A stretch of 5,690 nucleotides of DNA, taken from assembly GCA_016764955.1 (NCBI GenBank), contig JAESQZ010000194.1:1-5690 (forward strand), in the 5' to 3' direction. The DNA is from Deltaproteobacteria bacterium. GTDB lineage: Bacteria; Myxococcota; UBA727; JABDBI01. The notes beneath the pieces were generated by a model. It saw nothing but the letters and a program-made list of their open reading frames with translations, was not told the DNA's origin and ran no database searches. Position 1 is the stretch's first letter. Each line of letters opens with the position of its first letter. Positions 1 through 5,690 of this stretch are shown piece by piece. The position numbers were made by a program, and so were the translations under genes.

Positions 1-187
1 ATTATGGACACCAGCAACCAGACTTCCAGCACACACGCGCATCCAAAAAGAATCCGAACATACTTACAAAGTCACTCAAGTAATCTGCGACCCTGAAGAG
101 CATAACGACTGGTTCATCGAAGCCATAGCCCAAACTGGCCCTGGTTTTGTAAAGCCTGAGATTAGTATTGAGCAGATTGGCTATTAA
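1..187 (+). CDS. 3' end of a probable DUF3516-type DEAD/DEAH RNA helicase (partial)
   Basis: An open frame enters from the left edge (first full codon at position 2) and ends at TAA 185-187, giving about 61 residues. The readable tail has a pattern Y-K-V-T-Q-V-I-C-D-P-E-E followed by N-D-W-F-I-E-A and ends E-I-S-I-E-Q-I-G-Y. From memory, this resembles the extreme C-terminus of bacterial superfamily II helicases with a DUF3516 domain, where a 'V.Q.l.DPeg..dW.i.a' block is followed by a short strand and the stop. No helicase motif lies inside the window, so the assignment rests on this tail alone. The gene points the same way as the phospholipase D gene that starts 33 nt later, so the two could be co-transcribed. 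It could equally be an unrelated protein with a similar C-terminus. Confidence 0.5.
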   Translation, partial: LWTPATRLPAHTRIQKESEHTYKVTQVICDPEEHNDWFIEAIAQTGPGFVKPEISIEQIGY

Positions 188-217
188 CCAAAATAGCGTT
201 TCCCCCGCTATTAACCA
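180..217. repeat. 11-nt direct repeat (GCTATTAACCA) with an internal hairpin
   Basis: GCTATTAACCA occurs at 180-190 and again at 207-217, a perfect 11-nt direct repeat 27 nt apart. The first copy contains the stop codon of the upstream gene; the second ends 3 nt before the GTG of the PLD gene. Between them AATAGCG (192-198) pairs perfectly with CGCTATT (206-212) around a 7-nt loop. No T-run follows the stem, so it is a poor intrinsic terminator. The stem lies where a ribosome binding site for the PLD gene would be expected, so a translational role is possible but unproven. The duplication could also be chance slippage. Confidence 0.45.
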
Positions 218-220
218 TTT

Positions 221-1447
221 GTGCCAGCTATATCAACAGGAGCAACTCAAGATTTACAAGCAGCTGTAAGCTGGCAAAGGCCCAGAGCACTTGACATCGA
301 AGATCTTTGCAAACTCGGCCCACCGCCTGAAGATAAAGTGGATATTTCAAGGCAAAAAACTGAAGGCAAGCTCCTGGTTGATGGCTATCAAGTATTCACT
401 CAAGGCGTTTTCCCACTACTTCAATCAGCACAAAAGAGTATTTATATTTCGATATATCAATTCCGTGCTGGCTTAGTGGGCGATGACCTAGTTAGTTTAT
501 TAACCCAAAAAGCAAGGCAAGGCATCCAAGTTCGGATTTTATTAGATTGGGAAGGCTCCAGGCAGTTTTTATGGAACCGTTCACATGAGCTCACTCAGCA
601 ACTAGAACAAATTCCTAATATTAAAATCTTACGCTCCGGTGCCTGGGATTCCATCACGGCTAAAAACAAAATCCACCACAAAATGATTGTTGTCGATGGC
701 AAAGAAGCAGTCTTGGGCTCCACTAATCTCAAAAACGAATCACTCCAACACATTCACGATATTATGGTTAAAATCAAAGGACCTGCTGTTCAAGAAATCG
801 AACAAGCTTTCCAAAGAAGCTGGCACTCTTTTGCTGGCGATGATGACTGCTTCCCTGAACGACCTGTCACAAACGATGATTCTTCTGAATTACTTGATGC
901 AAGCGCTCAAGAAATTCAGGTTGTTCAAAGCATGGGAACAGGTGATACAACAGTCATTCAAACAGGTCGAAAGCTACTAGAAAACGCTAGGCGTTCGATT
1001 CTATTAGAAGCTGCCTATCTTACTGACCCAAGCGTACAACAGCAACTACTCCAACACGCTAGACGAGGAATTTCTGTCTCAATCATCGTCCCCAGTATCA
1101 GCGACTATTACGACATCCCAAGCACTGCAACTGCCAATTTCCTGGACAAATTAGTTTTGGCCGGCGGGCACATCTACAAACATCCAGGGCGTATACACGG
1201 TAAAGCACTCTTAATTGATGACAGCATTCTTTACACAGGCTCGGCAGACTATTTAGGCGTCCCCATGCAAGATCTGAATCTACTAATTCGAGATCCGGGT
1301 ATTATTGCTGACTTTAGACAAAACCTTTTTGAACGGGATATGAGCCGTTCAACTGAGCACACCATCCAAGAGGCCAACCAGCGAACTCGGCTTGAAAAGG
1401 CACGCTCAAACTTGTGGGCTAGATTTTTTAGGTGGATTGCATCCTAA
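221..1447 (+). CDS. Phospholipase D superfamily protein, cardiolipin-synthase-like, two HKD domains
   Basis: This 408-residue protein has two PLD repeats. The first spans about residues 48-205 with HKD motif H152-x-K154-x4-D159 and G166-S-T-N169; the second spans about 230-375 with H326-x-K328-x4-D333 and G340-S-A-D343. Enzymes of this family form a covalent phosphohistidine intermediate and transfer or hydrolyse phosphodiesters, with one active site built from both HKD motifs. The length and lack of a membrane segment resemble the soluble-type cardiolipin synthase ClsB (about 413 residues), but two-HKD nucleases and phospholipases look alike, so the substrate is open. The second motif ends in Asp where Asn is usual. 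No signal peptide is seen; the C-terminus is basic and aromatic (R-F-F-R-W), which could touch membrane. The start is GTG 221, just after in-frame stop TAA 212-214; no Shine-Dalgarno precedes it. A second GTG at 338 (codon 40) would still keep both domains. The gene lies 33 nt after an upstream gene and converges on the exported helicase gene, overlapping it by 4 nt. Confidence 0.85.
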   Translation: MPAISTGATQDLQAAVSWQRPRALDIEDLCKLGPPPEDKVDISRQKTEGKLLVDGYQVFTQGVFPLLQSAQKSIYISIYQFRAGLVGDDLVSLLTQKARQGIQVRILLDWEGSRQFLWNRSHELTQQLEQIPNIKILRSGAWDSITAKNKIHHKMIVVDGKEAVLGSTNLKNESLQHIHDIMVKIKGPAVQEIEQAFQRSWHSFAGDDDCFPERPVTNDDSSELLDASAQEIQVVQSMGTGDTTVIQTGRKLLENARRSILLEAAYLTDPSVQQQLLQHARRGISVSIIVPSISDYYDIPSTATANFLDKLVLAGGHIYKHPGRIHGKALLIDDSILYTGSADYLGVPMQDLNLLIRDPGIIADFRQNLFERDMSRSTEHTIQEANQRTRLEKARSNLWARFFRWIAS

Positions 1448-3843
1448 AACCCTAGCTTCAAACCAAATTGAAGCTGCCAGTTTTGCATCCAGTAACTATT
1501 CAAACTCCAGGTATCTTCGCTGTGACTACTCGTACTAAAACCACCATTCGGGAAATCTTGTCTTGTATGAGTCGTTTTAATCACACGATGAGCTGCTACC
1601 AAAGCATGCCAACCACCTTCGATAAAGACCCCAACAAATGGCCAAGGATAATACTCAATACCAGTACCTACATAGCCTTCAGCACCAAACCCAAGTTCAG
1701 AAGAACGAGTCGAAATATCGCCTTCTCGGACCTGAGAATATTTACCCAGCTCACTTGCAATATCAATCACAGATACAATTCCAAATGAAGTCGATAAATA
1801 AGGCGAAAGCATCTGCTGAGACCAGCGAATTCGATAAGGCACCTTCATACTCAGCCCTGTGCTAAGTACATAAAATTTATTTTCAGCATTCTTCAAACGA
1901 TAGCCTGCAAAACCAACATAAGCCCCCGCATCAAGATACTGATAGAGCGGGGCCTCAAAGCCAAGTTGATAAGCAAGGCCAGACTCAACTCTTGGCAGTT
2001 CCTGCATGGAGTGAGCACCCAACCAACTTATTTGAGGGTTAAAGTAATAAGCAAGCTTCAAATCAGTGGTTGGATATGGCAACTCATCTTCTTTTTTGCT
2101 TAAGCTTTTTGTTTTTGGAGATTTAATCTCAACCGATGACTCTTTGAGGACTTCCTTAAATACTTCAATATTTTCTTTTAAATCGTTCACTTTTAAAGAT
2201 GCATATTCATCAGGCGAATACATTTTGAAATCATAGTTTTTATCTATCTGAACAATGCCTCTCCCAAAGTCGCTCCAATCGCTTAATTCACGATAACGCT
2301 TTAGCCAATTTTGCTTACGCAACTCAAAATTTTTGAGATTAAATCCACCTAAAACTGATTTCCAGAGATAAACATCTACTTTTCGTTCTTTCTCTGGCAA
2401 ATCACTATGCGAACGATAACGAACAGCCCGAGCAATAATTTGCTCCAATGTCGTAGCATTTAAAACAGGCTCCATGACATGAAACTGCCTGGTACCTTTT
2501 AGAGAAATCCCCTCTTTGACTTCTGGATGTAAAAGCAAGATCTGCAACTCACCCGAATTGTACCGAGCCACAAGCTCTGAAAACTCGGAAGCCTTCATCC
2601 ATGGCAATAAAATGCCATACTTTCCAGCATAATCCCTTTCGTCCAAATATTGCGCAAACAGCTGAATCCCATTTTCAAAATAGTTCGAATAAACAACTGT
2701 TTTTTGCTTGCCAATCTTTTGAATAATTTGCTTAAATTTAGATGGCTGAAGCCCCAAATTTCCAATATCACGCCCAGCTCCGGGAACGCCTCTAAGCTGC
2801 TTTTGCAGTGTTGTACTGTTAATCCGAATGTACTCTCGATTAACTTTTGAGTCCTCTTCTCTTAATAAGAGATTCAGCTCTTCTTCTGCTAGATTAAATT
2901 CCGCAAACTTTAGAAAGAACTCAAACTGCCAAGGGTTATAGTCTACATCGACAGAGTGCCTTTTCTGCTTTGGATAATCTTCTTTTTTATCTTCATTGAG
3001 TGAATAGTAAGAAACATATTTCTGAGTCATCTCAGATAGTTTTGAAGCATCTAGCCTTCTTAGATGATATTTCTCCAACGGTACCAACGCGTTAACAATT
3101 GGATAACCAATTATACCCACAAGCATGCCACCCATCATCGCAAATGGACTTAAAAATAAAGACCCCGCAAATGCGCCATAAACCATTGGAGTCGCATTTC
3201 TGACAATTATACTTTCTGTAAAATAACCGCGCCAGAAAGATCGCCAGGGTACCACCTCTGTAAATTGAACCTTGAACTCCTCCTCATTAAAAGGCAAAAG
3301 CTCCTCACCAGAAACCAGATTCAGCAAAACACCAATATCGTGCTCACTACTATAAATAGGCGTACCGGTTAGCCCTAATACCCGTTTTGATTTCTGAATC
3401 TTGAGATATAAATCGACATACTGTTTATTTTTTTCAGGATTCGAAGACTTCAAATATTGAACCAAATTATGAATCTCATCCAAAATCACGATCGAATTCG
3501 ACAAATCTCGGTTTGCTAGCTTCTGCGGAGCCTCTTGATAGGAGATAAACTCAAAACGATCCTGATTCTTAACCCCGAAACGCCGCATGTGCTCAAACCA
3601 ATGGCCTTCAATAAAACGAGGCGCCATCACGATAATAGGCGTATTCGGGAAGTGTTCAGCAAATCCAATTGCAAGATAAGTCTTACCCGTCCCCATATGG
3701 TGATTAACCAGCAAACCTTTTTGCTCTGAGTGGGCCAAAAGATAATCTATTGGTTTTTTCTGATGATCTAAGAGCTCAATCTTTTCAGATGAAGCAGAAA
3801 AAGACGCAAGTGATAAAAGAGAAATAATCAGACATAATTTCAT
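1444..3843 (-). CDS. Exported SF2 helicase/translocase fused to a C-terminal outer-membrane beta-barrel
   Basis: Read from ATG 3843 the product is 799 residues. Residues 1-19 look like a Sec signal peptide: K2, a hydrophobic core, then S-F-S-A-S-S before a charged stretch. No lipobox Cys follows the core. An SF2 core comes next: Q-motif-like L-L-D-H-Q-K (24-29), Walker A M-G-T-G-K-T (50-55), Walker B box D-E-I-H (122-125), motif III L-T-G-T-P (158-162), motif IV around V-V-Y-S-N (383-387), motif V E-G-I-S-L (444-448) and motif VI Q-I-I-A-R-A-V-R-Y-R (468-477). The R-Y-R-S-H and L-P-E pattern after motif VI recalls poxvirus D6/D11-type and other DNA-virus helicases. Between the lobes, residues 218-256 are strongly hydrophobic and glycine-rich. 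A charged linker (about 550-590) leads to residues 592-799, which alternate like beta strands with aromatic girdles and end L-Q-F-G-L-K-L-G-F, a typical outer-membrane assembly signal. The ATG has a GGA 7 nt upstream. A longer TTG start at 3903 would translate the REP hairpin and bury the signal peptide, so it is disfavoured. Nucleic-acid substrate, energy source outside the cytoplasm and function are unknown. Confidence 0.75.
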   Translation of the reverse strand: MKLCLIISLLSLASFSASSEKIELLDHQKKPIDYLLAHSEQKGLLVNHHMGTGKTYLAIGFAEHFPNTPIIVMAPRFIEGHWFEHMRRFGVKNQDRFEFISYQEAPQKLANRDLSNSIVILDEIHNLVQYLKSSNPEKNKQYVDLYLKIQKSKRVLGLTGTPIYSSEHDIGVLLNLVSGEELLPFNEEEFKVQFTEVVPWRSFWRGYFTESIIVRNATPMVYGAFAGSLFLSPFAMMGGMLVGIIGYPIVNALVPLEKYHLRRLDASKLSEMTQKYVSYYSLNEDKKEDYPKQKRHSVDVDYNPWQFEFFLKFAEFNLAEEELNLLLREEDSKVNREYIRINSTTLQKQLRGVPGAGRDIGNLGLQPSKFKQIIQKIGKQKTVVYSNYFENGIQLFAQYLDERDYAGKYGILLPWMKASEFSELVARYNSGELQILLLHPEVKEGISLKGTRQFHVMEPVLNATTLEQIIARAVRYRSHSDLPEKERKVDVYLWKSVLGGFNLKNFELRKQNWLKRYRELSDWSDFGRGIVQIDKNYDFKMYSPDEYASLKVNDLKENIEVFKEVLKESSVEIKSPKTKSLSKKEDELPYPTTDLKLAYYFNPQISWLGAHSMQELPRVESGLAYQLGFEAPLYQYLDAGAYVGFAGYRLKNAENKFYVLSTGLSMKVPYRIRWSQQMLSPYLSTSFGIVSVIDIASELGKYSQVREGDISTRSSELGFGAEGYVGTGIEYYPWPFVGVFIEGGWHALVAAHRVIKTTHTRQDFPNGGFSTSSHSEDTWSLNSYWMQNWQLQFGLKLGF
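1446..1484. terminator. Possible bidirectional terminator at the convergent junction
   Basis: AGCTTCAA (1454-1461) pairs perfectly with TTGAAGCT (1468-1475) around a 6-nt loop. Farther out, AAAAC (1446-1450) pairs with GTTTT (1480-1484), leaving a small internal loop. Transcripts in either direction therefore meet an 8-bp stem followed within 3 to 5 nt by four U residues, the arrangement expected of a weak bidirectional intrinsic terminator. It lies beyond the PLD stop codon but inside the last ten codons of the leftward gene. The stem is AT-rich and the U-tract short, so efficiency may be modest. Confidence 0.5.
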
Positions 3844-3864
3844 GAATAAATCCAAGCTAGCAGT

Positions 3865-3870
3865 GTTATA
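3865..3870 (-). promoter_or_regulatory. Candidate -10 box (TATAAC) for the exported helicase gene
   Basis: On the - strand TATAAC sits 21 nt upstream of ATG 3843, which would give a leader of roughly 15 nt containing the weak GGA ribosome binding site (3851-3853). There is no good -35 hexamer at 17 nt: the TTGTCA at the edge of the REP-like repeat is 27 nt away. The gene could instead be read from thrS, whose stop lies 85 nt upstream. Confidence 0.2.
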
Positions 3871-3875
3871 TATTC

Positions 3876-3904
3876 TGGATACCAGCTTTCGCTGGTATGA
3901 CAAT
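3876..3904. repeat. REP-like extragenic palindrome between thrS and the helicase gene
   Basis: ATACCAGC (3879-3886) pairs perfectly with GCTGGTAT (3891-3898) around the loop TTTC. It is flanked by CTGG on the left and GACAA on the right. The layout closely follows the widespread 'TGGATtCCcGC-TTTC-GCgGGaATGACA' short palindromic repeats that I know from several proteobacterial genomes. It is the only copy in the window. On the thrS transcript it forms a 3' hairpin but no U-tract follows, so mRNA protection is more likely than termination. Confidence 0.7.
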
Positions 3905-3928
3905 GGGGCCTAAGCTACAAATGACGCT

Positions 3929-5637
3929 TCAGCAAGATTTACAATAATTAATCAGCTGCTCTTCGCTCATAAAGCCCAAGTCTTCGCGAGTTCGAGTCCT
4001 AACAGTCGCGCCTCGATCTTCAAGCTCTTTATCACCGATTACCAGCATTAAGGGCACCTTAGCCATCTGTGCATCTCGAATCTTGGCGCCTAGTTTATCG
4101 CTAGCCATTGGCGTGTGAGCCCTAAAGCCTGCTTCTTTTAAGCTCTTCTCTAGTTCTTTGGCATAATCCAAATGCCTATCAGCAATCGCCAACACACGAA
4201 CTTGCTCTGGCGCCAACCAGAACGGGAAAGCGCCAGCGTACTCTTCGATCAAAATACCCATGAAGCGCTCAAGCGAGCCTAGTAAAGCACGGTGAATCAT
4301 CACTGGGCGCTCTTGTTCACCCTCAGTATTGATAAAGTTCATATCAAAGCGCTCTGGATTATTAAAATCCAACTGTATAGTCGAACATTGCCATAAGCGA
4401 TCCAAAGAATCACGAAGTTTGATATCTATTTTAGGGCCATAAAACGCACCACCACCCTCGTCGATTTCAAAGGGCAACTCATGACGCTCAATGGCTCGTT
4501 TCAAGCTGGCTTCCGATTTTTTCCAGTCCGCTGGCTCACCCACATATTTTTCTGGCATCGTCGACAGACTAACTTCGAACTTCGAGAACCCAAACTTGCG
4601 TAGAACCGTCAGCACAAAGCCAATAACTCGATCGAGTTCGTCGTCAATCTGATCCCATCGGCAGAAAATATGGGCGTCGTCTTGGGTAAATCCACGAACG
4701 CGCATTAACCCGTGCATTACGCCAGCTAATTCATATCGATAGACTGTTCCTAATTCTGCATACCTAATAGGTAACTCTCGATAACTTCGAAGGCCATGCT
4801 TATAAGTCAAAATATGAAACGGGCAGTTCATCGGCTTCAAGACATACTCTTGCTCATCGATTTTCATCGGCGAGAACATGCTTTCTCGATAAAAATCCCA
4901 GTGCCCAGAAGTCTTCCAAAGTTCAGACTTAGCAATATGGGGCGAGAAAAGCATTTCATAGCCGTGCTTAAAGTGCATGTCGCGCCAGTAGTCTTCCATG
5001 GCTACCCGAACACGAGCACCCTTCGGCAACCAAGTCACCAATCCAGGCCCAATCAACGGATCTGACACGGTGAATAAATCTAACTGAGGCCCCAGTTTTC
5101 GATGATCACGCTTTTTTGCTTCTTCAATGCGATGCAAATAAGTATCGAGTTCTTCTTGAGAATTAAAAGCGATGCCCGAGATTCTTTGGAGCATTTCACG
5201 ATCTTTATCAGCCCGCCAATAAGACCCCGATACACCAAGCAATTTGAAAGCCTTAATTTGCCCTGATTTCTCAACATGAGGGCCACGGCACAAATCCACA
5301 AAACCATCATTGCGATAAACACTCACAATATCGTCTGGGATCCAATCCAAAATCTCTTTTTTATAGCGCTGCCCAAGCTCTGCAAAAAGCTTATAAGCCT
5401 CTTCTTTCGAAACTTCAGAACGCTCAAATGGCCTATTGCCTTTAACAATACGCCGCATTTGGCGTTCAATTTTGTTTAAATCTTCTGGCGTAACGGGCCT
5501 GCCGATATCGATATCGTAGTAGAAACCCTCTGAATGATCCTTTGGCCCCATTGCAATTTGTGCATCTGGGAACAATTTAATCACAGCCGCGGCAAAACGT
5601 GTTCGCAGCTATGGGAGAGCGTATCATTCGAATGCAT
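3929..5637 (-). CDS. thrS: Threonyl-tRNA synthetase without TGS domain; one-base frameshift near the 5' end
   Basis: ThrRS charges tRNA-Thr with threonine in the cytoplasm and clears mis-charged Ser-tRNA-Thr in its N2 editing domain. Read from ATG 5637, the first 15 codons give M-H-S-N-D-T-L-S-H-S-C-E-H-V-L, containing the editing HxxxH motif. The frame then breaks and the rest (551 codons from GTG 5584) continues one base over with A-A-A-V-I-K-L-F. With one base restored the protein is 569 residues. Numbered on that product, all landmarks are present: H9 and H13, the C-R-G-P-H motif (C117, H121), and the catalytic Zn ligands C272, H323 and H449. The three Zn ligands are spaced exactly as in E. 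coli C334/H385/H511, and H9/H13 fall where E. coli H73/H77 should. The anticodon-binding domain closes the protein. It is about 70 residues shorter than E. coli ThrRS because the N-terminal TGS domain is absent. A GTG 5584 start would delete half of the editing Zn-like site. The gene directly follows tRNA-Val; infC is not downstream. Confidence 0.95.
5593..5597 (-). other. Frameshift site in thrS (one base short)
   Basis: On the - strand the sequence reads CAC GTT TTG CCG CGG CTG TGA in the frame of ATG 5637 (H-V-L, then a stop three codons later), while the conserved protein continues as GCC GCG GCT GTG ATT. Adding one G after TTG gives H-V-L-A-A-A; adding one T to the T4 run gives H-V-F-A-A-A. 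The frame used by the rest of the gene hits TAG at 5609-5611, so no in-frame upstream start exists. No canonical X-XXY-YYZ slippery heptamer is in phase here. Confidence 0.85.
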
Positions 5638-5690
5638 TGGTAGGCACGGCCGGTCTCGAACCGGCGACCCCTACCATGTCAAGGTAGTGC
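5638..5690 (-). tRNA. tRNA-Val (anticodon GAC), 3' part only
   Basis: Fifty-three bases of a tRNA are present; the acceptor 5' strand and most of the D arm lie beyond the right edge. Visible in order are the end of the D stem (GC) and A26, the anticodon stem CTACC/GGTAG with loop TTGACAT (anticodon GAC, for GUC and GUU codons), a 5-nt variable loop, T stem GCCGG/CCGGC with loop TTCGAGA, acceptor strand CGTGCCT, discriminator A, and an encoded CCA. All visible stems pair perfectly. The CCA ends at 5638 and the ATG of thrS begins at 5637, with no spacer. Confidence 0.95.

Noticed and set aside
238..242. AGGAG as ribosome binding site for a later PLD start
   Set aside because: No ATG, GTG or TTG in the PLD frame follows at a usable distance.
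1468..1865. Small + strand open frames inside the exported helicase gene, and similar ones inside thrS
   Set aside because: They lie antisense to strongly supported genes, have no recognisable motifs or ribosome binding sites, and look like shadow frames.
221..3843. Helicase plus PLD gene as a DISARM-like or other helicase/PLD defence pair
   Set aside because: The genes converge rather than form an operon, no methyltransferase or DrmB-like gene is present, and the helicase has a signal peptide and barrel.
3844..3903. TTG 3903 as the start of the exported helicase (819 codons)
   Set aside because: The extra 20 residues are encoded mainly by the REP-like hairpin, and ATG 3843 has a spaced GGA and begins directly at a good signal peptide.
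3876..3904. REP-like hairpin as intrinsic terminator of thrS
   Set aside because: The bases after the stem on the - strand are mixed AT sequence with no U-run.
3929..5637. thrS as a pseudogene
   Set aside because: Apart from a single base near the 5' end the full catalytic and anticodon-binding domains are intact with every zinc ligand.

Overview
The window looks like a piece of a Gram-negative bacterial chromosome with moderate to low GC. A 3'-terminal beta-barrel with a C-terminal Phe and a signal peptide argue for an outer membrane. An encoded CCA on the tRNA and a REP-like hairpin of the type scattered through proteobacterial genomes fit a proteobacterium or a relative such as Bdellovibrionota. 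Closer placement is a guess, because nothing here is lineage-diagnostic.

Layout. The left arm reads on the + strand. It holds the last ~61 codons of an upstream gene (probably a DUF3516-type DEAD/DEAH RNA helicase), then a 33-nt gap with a small hairpin and an 11-nt direct repeat, then a 408-codon phospholipase D superfamily (cardiolipin-synthase-like) gene. The rest reads on the - strand, right to left. It holds the 3' part of a tRNA-Val(GAC), then thrS (threonyl-tRNA synthetase without the TGS domain), then a REP-like hairpin, then a 799-codon unusual gene. The two arms converge at 1444-1447, where the stop codons overlap. A symmetric A-tract/stem/T-tract structure just inside the leftward gene could end transcription from both sides.

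The most striking gene is the 799-codon one. It carries a Sec-type signal peptide, an apparently intact superfamily 2 helicase/translocase core, a hydrophobic glycine-rich insert between the two RecA lobes, a charged linker, and a C-terminal region that looks like a small (about 8-strand) outer-membrane beta-barrel ending in Phe. A DNA/RNA-dependent ATPase made as an exported, barrel-anchored protein is not an architecture I recognise.

The tRNA/thrS junction is the second unusual place. The encoded CCA of the tRNA directly touches the best ATG of thrS, with no Shine-Dalgarno leader. Fifteen codons later the reading frame is broken by one base, exactly after the HxxxH motif of the editing site. 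Either a base is missing from the assembly, or the gene has a real lesion or recoding event.

Apart from the tRNA/synthetase pairing, no pathway links these genes. PLD and the exported helicase are convergent, so they are probably not co-transcribed. No stretch over 300 bases lacks a gene.
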